64,000 bases of DNA, taken from contig CM034549.1 of NCBI GenBank assembly GCA_020055645.1, positions 14,591,930 through 14,655,929 on the forward strand, read 5' to 3'. Positions 54,001 to 64,000 of this stretch are shown here, in pieces. The translations under genes were made by a program, and so were the position numbers. How positions within the stretch are numbered: position 1 is the stretch's first letter; each line of letters opens with the position of its first letter. This stretch comes from Tomocerus qinae. Taxonomy: Eukaryota; Arthropoda; Collembola; Entomobryomorpha; Tomoceridae. The notes below the pieces were generated by a model, which did not search any database, was not told the DNA's origin, and saw only the letters and a list, made by a program, of their open reading frames with translations.

Positions 54001-55686
54001 CCATTACGGTCCAATCTTCAATTTCTGTCCTTTTCTACTTGAAATCCAAGTTACACAAGATACATTTCTTCTCTTATGTAACACTCTTTTAAGAAGAAAG
54101 CTGGAATGTGACGAGGTCTATTTACTTTCCCATAAAGTATAAATGTGGATGCTGGGAAAAATAATGTCCTAGAGCTCATGTAAATACACAGTATCGGTAT
54201 CTCTAAATCTAAGCTGGATAAAATACCTTGCAAATGGATAACTATGGTGGATATATATTTACACTACATAAATATTGAGGATAAAATGAGAATAGTGATC
54301 CCCGCAATAAATGCAATGCAGAAAAAGCAAAGCAGAGGACAAAAAACTGCTGTATGGGAAGAGCAGATGCAATATGATTATATATACCGAATCGCAAAGC
54401 TGGGCTGAGAGAAACTCCGAAAATGAGATCCGGATTGGAGTGATTAGGGAGCATAAGTCCTTCTTCGAATGCCGATTTCTCAAGATCCATTCTTTTCTTA
54501 TGGACGTCGAGCGCAATAGTTTCTCCTCCTTTCCTTAGATTGGTATCCACTGCTTTTTCTCTGCCAATACCAAAAGACTCTGGTGCCAAAGGAAAGAATA
54601 TTTCCGATGGTAGCTCATCAGATGCTGGAAAGAACATTATTTTCTTTTGCTCATTTTTGCCATCGTCCTCTAAAACTCCAGATTGTGGTTCTTGAATGGG
54701 ACGCGGTGGTTTTCCCAACGTAGAAATGACAAACTTAAAAGCAGAGCATGACAAAGAAACATTTGTCCATGAAATTACCCCATAAGATTTAACAAGCTGT
54801 GAAAATTGCTAATTAACGGCTAAAAAGCGTCTTATGGTTTTCCGACACCAGACAGCAGTGTCTATTAGGTTAATGCTCGTTACCATGAATGATGCGTAAG
54901 TCAAAGGTGGAGTTCCGCCATTAGCCTCCAGTATCTCATAGGGATTGTATAAAGTATGTGATACGAATTCCATCGCCTCAATCCCATTTTCCTTACAGAA
55001 ATGCTTCACTTTGTCATCCCGAGGCTTCCAAATGGGCTCACAATCCTCAAACACATTACAATGCATAGATATATTATTCATAATGGTATACATAGGTATC
55101 CTTATTTTTAGATCATTTCAAATCCTATAAGGTAGCTTTTAGAACATTTCCCCAATTCATAACACTGGACTTACGCCCACAACTTCCTATCTTTACAATA
55201 CCCCTATCCAACACAAAGGATATTAGTATGACAAAGATTTAAGACTTAATATTAGGCTTTAAGAATGTGAAAGTATGAAAAGTACCTGTTCAAAGCAGAT
55301 TCTATCGATTTTGTAAATCTTATGAATGCTTTCAAAAATGTCCACCGGTTTTCCACGGAAAAGTCTTAAGCTTCCTCCATATTTCATCTTGAAGGAGTAG
55401 TCCAAGTCCTCCAAGCTCTCAATGAGGTAACGCATGCGATTAAAACCGACAAGTTTCGTCCCTATAAAAAGCAATTTATCAATGCCAATAAGATATAAAA
55501 TCCTTTTTTAATGATAAGTAATTAGAAAATGTCATTACCTGCACTTTCGCCATCGAAAATGAAAACCGGGAGAAAGTGGTTAGTTTCTTTAGCAATTGCA
55601 GCATGAAAGGCTGGGTTATCATGGATTCTCAATCCGTGACGAAACCAAAGAATGGAAATCGGACTGGGGTATCTTGGCTCAGTCAT
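50905..55686 (-). CDS. cry: Cryptochrome, Drosophila-type CRY1 (blue-light photoreceptor), complete coding region
   Basis: Nine coding exons in transcript order: 55539-55686, 55286-55461, 54884-55045, 54388-54733, 53278-53367, 51748-52042, 51334-51480, 51163-51256 and 50905-51078. All junctions are GT-AG and in frame; the product is 543 residues (fly CRY 542). The N-terminal photolyase-like domain starts [17 protein letters not shown], followed by FDGESAG and [16 protein letters not shown]. The FAD-binding domain includes [52 protein letters not shown] and [17 protein letters not shown]. Electron-transfer tryptophans W340, W394, W397 and W420 and flavin-side C416 match fly W342, W394, W397, W420 and C416. 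The tail ends [11 protein letters not shown]. Family knowledge: light-activated flavoprotein that triggers TIMELESS degradation and contributes to magnetoreception. CRY2 and photolyases are less likely because the CAGNW cysteine and the short regulatory tail are CRY1 features. The start is the first ATG of the exon, 14 residues before the family-wide WFRHGLR. Confidence 0.96.
51748..52042 (-). CDS. cry: cry exon 6: FAD pocket and part of the tryptophan tetrad
   Basis: Begins in phase 1 and encodes [26 protein letters not shown] (W340), [34 protein letters not shown] and LWISWENG (W394, W397). These residues line the flavin and provide all but the last tryptophan of the photoreduction chain. 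It ends within the codon for K406. Confidence 0.95.
52043..53277 (-). other. cry intron 5
   Basis: 1.2 kb, AT-rich, between donor ACGG|GTAAG and acceptor CACAG|GCC. No other gene was seen in it. Confidence 0.7.
53368..54387 (-). other. cry intron 4, with a small palindrome
   Basis: 1.0 kb. Contains a perfect 12-bp-arm inverted repeat (aaaaactttcac-tg-gtgaaagttttt) at 53691-53716. A minus-strand frame at 53456-53662 has no recognisable domain. Confidence 0.7.
54388..54733 (-). CDS. cry: cry exon 4: linker plus start of the FAD-binding domain
   Basis: Codes for [11 protein letters not shown], the conserved PPRP turn, then a lysine/acid-rich linker (DDGKNEQKK), then [20 protein letters not shown] and ending LSPALRFG plus one base. 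The GGET motif and SLSP-RFG are characteristic of the FAD-binding half of the photolyase/cryptochrome fold. The linker is the least conserved stretch of the protein. Confidence 0.92.
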
Positions 55687-56696
55687 TATTGTGTCAACCT
55701 TTATAGATTCTCCGGATTTTCTTGGGTTTAATTTCTAGAGCATTCAAGTAGTAATTGCAGTAATAGGAAATTTAGATTAGCAGAGCGAGATGGTGAAAGT
55801 CTAATGGAAGACTGTGAGGAGAGAGTTTAAGGTAGATAGATGAGTGTAGTAGTAGGAGATGTTATTTCTGCGTAGAATGTTCAGAGACATTATGGTGTAA
55901 GTGAAGTACCGAGATATGATATAGGTACACATAATGTGAAAGGGAGATGATTCGATATGTTCATGAAGGTGAAATGAGGAGGGGGACGTGTATTTACCTA
56001 TTTTGTTCCAGTGAGGGAGGAGATTCTCTATGATGTTATGTGAGTGATGGGCTTGGAATGCCAGACCTAACTACGAATAAGAAGACGAACGTCAGCACCA
56101 CGAGTATAAATGCAATACGCATTATTAACGACTCAAAGACTTCTCTCTCTCTCACTCACTCTATTCACATTATCCCTAACAACCTACTTGCTACAGATTT
56201 ATTACATTTACAGTTCTGTTACAACTGGAGTTAATAATGAGATCAGGTATTATCCACACTCTGATGAATTTCACTCGTTGTCAGTCACTTTATTAATATT
56301 TACATCCAAACCAAACAAGAGCCTATGCTTTTACTTCCTGACAGAATTTGTCCTTGTGGTTTGGCTTCCCTAATTCCTTGCTTTCCTCACTTGATCCCTT
56401 TACATAACAAGACTCTACCATTGAATTGTATGCCATGCTTAGTACTATATTATAGGCTACACACACAGCGTTACTATACACACTGTACGGCGATTTATGA
56501 AGTTTCTGTATGTCCTTCATGTACAATAAGCCATTGTGGATTACGACTTATTAGGAGATATTACTTTTATAATATTATTGAGTAATTTCGTCATCGGACA
56601 AATACTTATCTATCTGATTAGGCTTATTATCCTGTTAAAACTATCCTATTTCCTGGCATTCCACCTAAAATTACTGAAAATAATTCTAGAAATTCA
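55687..56696 (-). promoter_or_regulatory. cry 5' flank (leader/promoter region, unresolved)
   Basis: The 1 kb in front of the cry start codon. A polypurine-biased stretch at about 55790-56000 (plus strand) is followed by AT-rich DNA. No TATA box or initiator can be chosen with confidence and an upstream non-coding exon is possible. Confidence 0.35.
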
Positions 56697-56945
56697 TACT
56701 GTCTGGCTTTATAAAAATCCGAATGATGACCTTTAGTAACCCCATTGTTGACAAATATTTTTTGAGTACTATACTTCACATTACAGGAGCCATACAGTCT
56801 TTAGCGTCACATTTGACTGTATCCACAACAACATTATTTATTAAACCGAAATAAAATAAATATTGAAGAAAAAATATTTGTTATAGGCGGGGCTAAATGG
56901 GGTTACTAGAGGTCATCATTCGGATTTTTATAAAGCCAGACAGTA
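56697..56945. mobile_element. Short MITE with 47-bp inverted ends and TA target duplication
   Basis: The element at 56699-56943 (245 bp) has terminal inverted repeats 56699-56745 and 56897-56943 matching at 46 of 47 positions, starting CTGTCTGGCTTTATAAAAAT. TA is present on both sides (56697-56698, 56944-56945), which fits a Tc1/mariner-type non-autonomous element. The near identity of the arms suggests a fairly recent insertion, about 1 kb upstream of the cry start. Confidence 0.8.
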
Positions 56946-57223
56946 CATAATTTTGAAATACATTTTGGTATTATCTGTACTTAATCCTGCCTTGTTACTG
57001 TACGTTAATTAATTTAATACTACACAGACTTGACTTCTTTAACATCTATTGTGTATTGAAATGGTAATTATAATTTGATTCAAATAATAATTAAATGGTT
57101 GTACAAGAGCAAATAGTATGTAAAAGCTTACCTAAATTTACAAGGCAGTTTGGAATTTTAGATTCATGGTTTGTTGTTTTTATTTACCGAAATGCATTCC
57201 AATATGTTGACTCTGCTTCAATA

Positions 57224-57229
57224 CACGTG
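57224..57229. promoter_or_regulatory. Perfect E-box CACGTG upstream of cry
   Basis: Lies 1.54 kb upstream of the cry start codon. CACGTG is the binding site of CLOCK/CYCLE-type bHLH-PAS factors. A second copy is at 57803-57808. Function is inferred from the motif and position only. Confidence 0.3.
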
Positions 57230-57802
57230 TTTGTTTGTCCGTTCTAAATGTTAAACTAACCATTTAAGATTATTGACAGAAAATGTGTATCTATCTTGAG
57301 GAGTTTGGAGTAGCCACTTAGAGGTAAGAGTATAATGGATTGTAGTAAAGTTATGTAACTATAATGATAGGTCTAGTTTTATAAGTGTGTTGACTTGCAT
57401 ATGTTAATACCTTTTCCATCATTCATGATTATATCAATACGGAAGGAAAAATACTGGATGGTTATGCATTAGTGAAGCCCCTGAAAGCCAATTGAAGCCT
57501 AAGTTGTCATTCTGTAGCATTTGGTACCCAATGGCAAGTTGAGGGAACTAGTTGCAGATAGTTTAGCGAAAAGGAAAGATCGATGAGCTTCAGGTTGTTT
57601 TCCCTTTCCCTGGAGAACACTGTGTGTAATATAATGCGTAGAAATCAACTTTAATTCCACTCCTTCCTTGCAGTTATGTGTGTTCCCTTTTCCTCCGTGA
57701 CATTCTACCTCACCTCACTACTTTCTCCTAACTCCCGCCCAGATATTTCATTGCATAGGATTGTTTGATGTACTCTATTTACATTGCAGTAGACAACAGA
57801 CA

Positions 57803-57808
57803 CACGTG
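57803..57808. promoter_or_regulatory. Second perfect E-box CACGTG upstream of cry
   Basis: Lies 2.1 kb upstream of the cry start codon, in the context cacacgtgag. Other CACGTG copies in the window (near 5546, 19664 and 33486) are not close to cry, so the motif is not exclusive to this region. Confidence 0.25.
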
Positions 57809-60800
57809 AGTGGGCTAGAGAAAATAACGTTAGCAAAAGCATACAATGTCTTACAATATGATTGAAGATGTGATGACTGAAAACATGTGACTGCTGGAGA
57901 AAATAACGTTACAGAAAGAGTACACACTGTCCTGTGTATTAATCCAACTTTCTCTCGGCTCCTCCAGGCGCATAAGTAGTGTTTATTGTTTTCTTTTCCC
58001 AGAAAATTCTTTACAAATTGGAAAACACATTTCGAAACGCAAATGAGATTAACATAAATCAGACAGAAAACTATAAATTCATTGCAAATTGCATCTACAT
58101 ACACAAAACTTTTTCGTAGACAGACAAAGATTTAATTTAGCCTAAAAAGGCAATGAGTCGACGAGTAATAAACACGGCTTTCCAATTTATAATGAAGTTC
58201 TCAAGACTTTAAGTAACTAGATAGTTCAATAAATTAAGTTTTTCAATTTCGCTTAGTTTTCAGCATACCCGCCGTTTCCGTTTCAGTACACAAACAATTA
58301 TTAAAGTCGCAATTCACTAAGTAAACGTAAATATTTGCATTGCACTACACTTAGATGTATGCTATGTAACTGTAACCGATGCATAGGCAAAAGTTTTGTA
58401 CCATGCATAAGAGGATATCTTGGTGACGACACTACAATGAAAAGAGATGTGATTTATAATAAAATCAACGTGTGGCAAGTAATCCTTAGGTAATTTCGAT
58501 CCACTCAATCGTCGTTTCGAAGAAAATGGTTTACTGATCTGTCCTGAAGATACGGACAATCGAAAATGTATCGTTACATCGATTTCGGCTATAGCCATTT
58601 ACAATTAGAGTAGCACCTGGAAATAATCATAAAATAAATACACAGGGCAGTGCGATATTGTTGCTGAGAGAATCTCAAAATTTAATGAATTTATCATTGT
58701 AGTTCACCATAAGTTATAAAAAAGTAAAGCCAGGGAGGATTTGCAATAGGTAACGAGTTCATGCTTGGATGTAAGATAGTTTTAGAGCATAGTTTTGAAT
58801 TGGTATTGTACCCGCATAGCCCACTGTACTCGTAATGCTTGTAATACAGCAATGCTTGAACATGACCAAGAATACTCTCAAGCAAGAGAGATGCATGAAA
58901 TTGAGGACCCTGTAGCTAGAATGAAACAGGAAAAAGATTACAATCTTGAATGTAAGATTATCTTCTGACGACAATAACTCAGTATTTATTTTGCTTCGTT
59001 TATGCCATTAGGTTAGATACAAAGACCAAAAGGATGTACAATTGGATTGTGAAGGTTTATATACTTACTTACCACACTTTGATATCTTTTACTCTTCAGA
59101 CGAAATACTAATCTACCCAATTCACAGTTGGGTGTAAATACAATTGTCTAGACTTAAGAAGGGGTATGAAAGATGGGACTACAATGAGACTACGGCAAAA
59201 TGTGCTATGCCAATTCAACCAGAGAATAAGAGAATAGCATAAAGTTTATACTTATAGCTTTAGTTTAACTTTAATTTTAAAATGAATACTATGTAAATTC
59301 TAAGTATCTTTTAAATTAGTATAGCAAATAACATTTTTGGAGTGAAAGATTGAAGATGAGAATTTTTTCCTAATTTGGCCTTAAAAGTCACAAGTGCAAA
59401 TACGTGTGCAACAGCTTTTGCATGTAGAGTGAAGGATGAGAGACGAGAACGAGAGAGGATGTTGTGTAGGTATTTATAGTAGGCTATGTAAATGTACACA
59501 AATGATAGCGTTACGTGCTACTAAATAAACAGTGAACAGACTATCAAGGTTTTAGACCGAGTGTAAAAACATCAATATTGTTTTACGATTTATTGGAAAA
59601 AGATCCTGAAATGGAAGGTTTCCTTCCATAGGAAGTATAAGACCAAAACCTTGAGCAGTTTCCTGGAGATAGTATCGCAGTCGCATTAGGTAAAAGAAAT
59701 CTGACATGAAATGTTTCTGAAAGCAGTCAAACTGTTCATAACATATTTTTTTACAAATAATTGCCAATTGTGGTCTGTATTGCGCACATCGTTTGCACAT
59801 TGTTGTCAGTAAATATAAAATTGCATTTTGTAAGATGCATAAGTACATACATAGGAATCACACAACTCAGTCTCACAAACAACCCGGAGCCAGGTGGACG
59901 GGAAGCAGAACGTAAATGAACATAATACATCAAACATAAGAGGAATGAACTAATTTTACGAATGTATTTTGTCAAGTTGATATGAAGTATTTCAGATGTC
60001 GTCAACAGCACCTGGAACAGAGCAAACACTAGAAAGACTTCCACTTACCCTTGCTTTCCTGTGTGTTAATTTGAAGTAGCACTAATGTGCATCTACTATT
60101 ATCATACTTTCGTGGTTCTGTATTCTGTATAACAGTATTTGCTGCCATGATAATATAATGTACCATCCTGGTATTCACAGCATCATCGTAATTTTAGAGT
60201 TTCCGGAATTGCTGAAAAATTTGAGTTTAAATTGTTGTGAGTTGTGACAATGATTGTGTTGCTGATTTTCAAAAGAAATTCACAATTTCAGTCAAAACGA
60301 GGTATTATGTATACGTAAAAGCATTTTTACCAAAGGAAGGAATGTTCTCGACGATTCGGCAAAGAAAGTTCAAAGTCTCATACTGATGAAAACTTCCAAA
60401 AATGTTCTCTGTCCATTTCTAAGTATTTTTGAAGACTTTTATCCCTTGTTTCAAATAATTTTCAGATAATTCCAGACCAAAGTTGTACAAAAAGTTTTAT
60501 CTCTCAATGTCTATAGAATGCAATTGCTAAAGTTTTTTGTTGTTATTTCTGTTACTCTGTACTTCTTGTGAAATAGACAGTGAGTACCTTTGATTATAGT
60601 AATAGTTTTCCCATTCTGTCTAGAATTAACGATAACAATTCGTAGCACGGGCATATTGGGATAAATTATAATCCACTTTAGTCTGGAATACTCTGGACAA
60701 TACTCTATTTGTATTCAGCTGAAAATTGTAATCCAACCAAATAGAGGTTATGTATGCTAGAACAGGTAGATATATGCAAGTTAGCACACGAGATGTGATA

Positions 60801-62605
60801 TCATGCAGTTGAAAGGGAAAAATGATAAAACAGTTTATTGTTTTAGGTTCTACACCCGTCAAATCCCTAATTTGAATAATTAGTTCGGAGTACAATAGGA
60901 TAACTTTCAAAATCAATTTGATGCTGTATGACCCTCAGATAAGCCCTGAAAACCAACAATGGGGCGACACAGGCCTATAAATTAAGGTCAATGCTAGACT
61001 TGGGAATCAAATATACAATGACACAACTCACCACAACTCATCATCACAAGCTAGTTGTTTGTTTTAAGTTTGGTTTGATGCTGAAAATTATTAATAACTA
61101 AGTACGTATCATTATTTTCTGACTTGCCAATTGGTAGCTTTAATTTGCATTTGCAGGGCTATGATTACTCATCAAAATAGGTTTTTTCTACAGCACCGTC
61201 AATATCCCTGTTTATATTCTCTACGTAGTGAAGTATAAAATCTACTCTTCTACACGCGCTATGCGCTAATATTACAAACTTGAATTTCTACTTGAATTGA
61301 CTTAAAAATCGTCATATTAAGTTACTTAGAACTTTAGAAGAGCTTTGTGAGTAACAATGTACAACTGAAATTCACTCTACCAGTAACAGAAAACTTTCTC
61401 AATGATTCCTCAAGTAACTGGAAAAGTAGTCTGAATTTGCCTGCAGTCACGTTTTGCGGAAGAACATGACAAATGCATACATGTGCCCTGATGTTGAAAA
61501 AAATAGTTGGGTTTCAGTAGAAGACACTTTTGTTGCATTATACAAATTATGGAACTTTTGAATTTCTAGTCACAAGTTAGAAATGTGTTATGGTCAGTCC
61601 TTGAAAAGTAGAAAACTTTTGCATTAATTAGATTCTAAATTGTGATGTAAGCATTTATATAGGCATATGCTGCGGTTAGAAGTACATGTCGTGAAAACCA
61701 GATACAAGTACTACAAGAATATGCATTCCATATTTTTATAGGATGTTCTCGTAGTGAATAATATAGTAAACTGTTGGAGAATATAATTCTATCGCTGAAG
61801 GATGAAAGATGGTTGCTCGGAATAATCTGTCAAGTGATAATTCTGTTATGATGAAAAGAATAGTTAAGCAAGCTATGGAAGACAACCAAGGGATTTTTCC
61901 ATCCAGTTTCTTCCATTATTTTATTCATTGCCAACAGTTATTAGCATGACCGAAATACCCCATTGCTTCACGCTAAAATACTACTCATGTAAGATGAAAA
62001 TGAACAAAACATGGTACAGGGTACAGTGTGTGAATGCGTAAGCTTCCAGTATTCAAGCCTAAAATGTTTTATGCCGGTATTAATAATCCTGTGACCAAAA
62101 CAAACTTTCAGATTCGGTGGAGAATGCAATAGAAGGGATTAAATAATATATGCTTTCACTCACATACACGATACAAGTTTTTGGAATATTGTGGTCTAGA
62201 ACTTTTATATTGTAAATGTTTTGTGGTCTGAAACTGGAACGAGAACAAGTAATCTAAAAGCACAATGATTGATGAATACTAAAAAAGTAGAATATTTCCG
62301 ACGAAATTGCGGATTGTTTGAGCTTATTTCTATAAGATCCTTTTATGTGATTTCCATTAGTATTTTCATAGAACAAACAGTACAAAGTGTACCTACTTAA
62401 GGATGGGATAAGTTGGGTTTTTAGCACTATACGCAGTACAGCTAAATCACGTCCAAATGTACGACTATTCCATCGAGAGGAATATTTTGGCTGCTAAGCT
62501 GCATTCTATGGCGCGACAAACCAAGTCTGTTGTGCAGTAGTTAATTACGGTGATTGCTATTTAGTTTTGGGAACTTGATATAATAATTACTTTAATTGAT
62601 TGACG

Positions 62606-64000
62606 ATGGACTTGAAACTATGCCAAAAGGATGGCACAAGACAAAATGTGATCTATCCTGAATTGACGGCTAATGTGGTAAGTACATTTGAGATGTATAT
62701 ATAAATACGTTATTACCAACTACCAATTATATAGCTGCGGTCCCACACAAATGTAAAATATGAACTGCATATTCTATCAGGAATTTAAAAATAATTAAAT
62801 ATATTATTATTACTACAGAATAAATTGTTGAAAGAAATTTGCGAGTTATCAGCAGCAGACTTCTTTGCCTTGTCGATGGAAATGGTTAATCGTTCCCATG
62901 CACCGAAGAGGAACTAACCGCGGTGAAGAACCAGACTCATCGCAAAATTTCAAAAATGAAGAATCGAAAGAAGTCTAATTCGGGGGTGGAAGCGAGGGCA
63001 GTACAAAGTTTCGTACAAGTGAGTGCTCCACCTCCCGATGCAGCTCCTGCATTTTCTGAAGTAAGTAGATTTTTTACTTTAATTGCAATGCTTATACTAA
63101 TGTTACTTAGAAAATAGCTAATATCAAGTAATTGAAATCATTAAAGTATTGATTTATCAACAGGTTCCACTGATATACAAAGGGGACTTAATTGATCGTT
63201 GCCAGGAAGTCTTTTTAGACACAGAAAATGTCACTGAGGGGGTTACACACAAACCAATAGCTGGAACAATTGCAGTGGTGGATAAGAATTGGAACGTAAT
63301 ATTTTGGGTCGTGGTTAATCAAGCTAATGTTTGTCGCTACAACACCCATTTAACCGGCATTGACAAAAGCCTTCTTAGCAAAGGATTGACGTATGATATA
63401 GTGAGTTTTGCTATATAACAATTATTCGTCGACTACTCAAATAAAGGTAATCTAAGTCTAATTATATATTGTAAATTCAGGTAAAACCGCTGTTGGAAAA
63501 ATGCTTGGACGGTAAAGAAGTTATTGAGTTTTAAATTAAAAGCGATTTAAAGTGCTTAGAAGTATGCCACTCCAACGTTACAGAAATGCAGAACTTCTAT
63601 CGAGATGAGAAAAACAATCCTTATGGGTTAGGTGACCTAACAGCTCACTTTTTGGGGAAAAATGCTCAATTTGATGCAGACGGAAAACAATTTCATACAG
63701 CAATAAGAGACGCCAGGATGACAGCACTATGCTATAGAAAGATGAAAGCTTTTAAAGCTGCTTATCCAGAGAAGGTACGATTTGAGTGCCTAGTATTCGA
63801 TGCCTACAGAAACTCCAAATCCAAATCAAAATTTGTGAAATGGGATTCGTGTGGTTGTGCGTTAAAGGAGATAAAAGAAAATGGTGTCACTAAACGAAAA
63901 TTTGTTCGGGATCGAATTGGAAACTTTTCAAATGTGCGCTTAGATGAGTTTGAATTTGGTGGATCATGGCAGGGAGCGGTTTGTGACAACGAAGATGATT
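62606..64000 (+). pseudogene. REXO1-like EXOIII (DEDDh) exonuclease copy, broken; runs off the window
   Basis: Exons 62606-62677, 62819-63060, 63164-63400 and 63481 onward, joined in phase 0 by GT-AG introns. Exon 1 opens MDLKLCQKDG. Exon 2 has KLLKEICELSAADFFALSME, the REXO1 pre-domain helix; the frame then meets TAA at 62915, while the neighbouring frame continues with TEEELTAVKN, so a one-base shift lies near 62900. Exon 3 shows TIAVVDKNWNVIFW and YNTHLTGID, matching REXO1 VTVVDPSWKVVYD and YNTRFSGV. Exon 4 has an in-frame TAA at 63532-63534 just before the Exo II block SDLKCL. Exo III (QFHTAIRDAR) keeps its His and Asp. Exo I, normally DCEM, reads DRCQEV. After the stop the frame is open for 155 codons to the window edge, with a Lys-rich extension. 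Retained introns argue for a decayed gene duplicate rather than a retrocopy. Sequencing errors could also explain the breaks. Confidence 0.75.

Larger units (their letters stand above)
56946..62605. other. Intergenic tract between divergent cry (-) and the exonuclease copy (+)
   Basis: 5.7 kb, AT-rich. Minus-strand frames at 57775-58104, 58362-58598, 59552-59848 and 60626-60916 were read through; none has a recognisable domain or consistent splice context. It should hold any distal cry promoter. Confidence 0.4.

Noticed and set aside
54242..54387. Extension of the cry exon 4 frame ([19 protein letters not shown]...)
   Set aside because: It lies past the donor TCG|GTATAT; splicing there restores the conserved RFGCLSVR junction.
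56110..56736. Overlapping plus-strand frames upstream of cry
   Set aside because: Hydrophobic, low-complexity frames with no domain; the last overlaps the MITE end.
59552..60044. Minus-strand frames near 59.6-60.0 kb
   Set aside because: Read for domains and splice sites; none found, and the two frames overlap each other inconsistently.
63532..63534. TAA as a programmed readthrough or recoded stop
   Set aside because: TAA is the least leaky stop, and with the upstream frameshift and altered Exo I motif decay is the simpler explanation.
1..64000. A novel multi-gene system (defence, toxin, viral or symbiont island)
   Set aside because: All identified genes are conserved animal genes in ordinary exon-intron form; no clustered unknown genes, viral genes or bacterial-type operons are visible.

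Overview
The window is nuclear DNA of an arthropod-like animal. Genes are split by GT-AG introns, the background is AT-rich, and non-coding tracts are long and carry decayed DNA transposons. The order is not settled by the sequence. A Drosophila-type cryptochrome next to an NR5B/HR39 nuclear receptor points to an arthropod, probably a hexapod. No bacterial, organellar or viral genes, CRISPR arrays, rRNA or tRNA genes were recognised.

Layout from left to right: (1) 539-1811, plus strand, the last five coding exons of a GLTSCR1/BICRA-family chromatin-remodelling subunit; its 5' part lies outside the window. (2) 5001-15306, minus strand, a complete HR39 (NR5B) nuclear receptor of nine coding exons and 819 predicted residues, convergent with BICRA. 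(3) 15.3-50.9 kb, about 35 kb with no gene I can support. It holds a degraded PIF/Harbinger-like transposon, a 147-bp-arm near-perfect inverted repeat, a MITE-like element with long inverted repeats, a 10/20-bp minisatellite belonging to a dispersed repeat, and a few GC-richer islands that might be distal 5' exons or promoters. (4) 50905-55686, minus strand, a complete light-sensing type (CRY1) cryptochrome of nine coding exons and 543 predicted residues. (5) 55.7-62.6 kb, the upstream region of cry, with a young TA-flanked MITE and two perfect CACGTG E-boxes. (6) 62606 to the window end, plus strand, a REXO1-like EXOIII exonuclease copy that keeps its introns but carries a frameshift, an in-frame stop and a damaged Exo I motif; it is most likely a pseudogene.

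The three intact genes act in different processes: ncBAF chromatin remodelling, ecdysone-era or steroid-type transcription, and blue-light/circadian input. I see no sign that they form one system. Exon boundaries were worked out by hand. In the HR39 and CRY models every junction keeps frame, and total lengths are close to those I recall for the Drosophila proteins (808 and 542 residues). The more unusual observations are a GC-AG intron right after the HR39 zinc fingers, perfect NR5 response elements inside HR39 introns, an FMW in place of FFW in the cryptochrome tail, a perfect 14-bp-arm palindrome covering the cry stop codon, and the very recent 147-bp foldback. I found no convincing undescribed multi-gene system.
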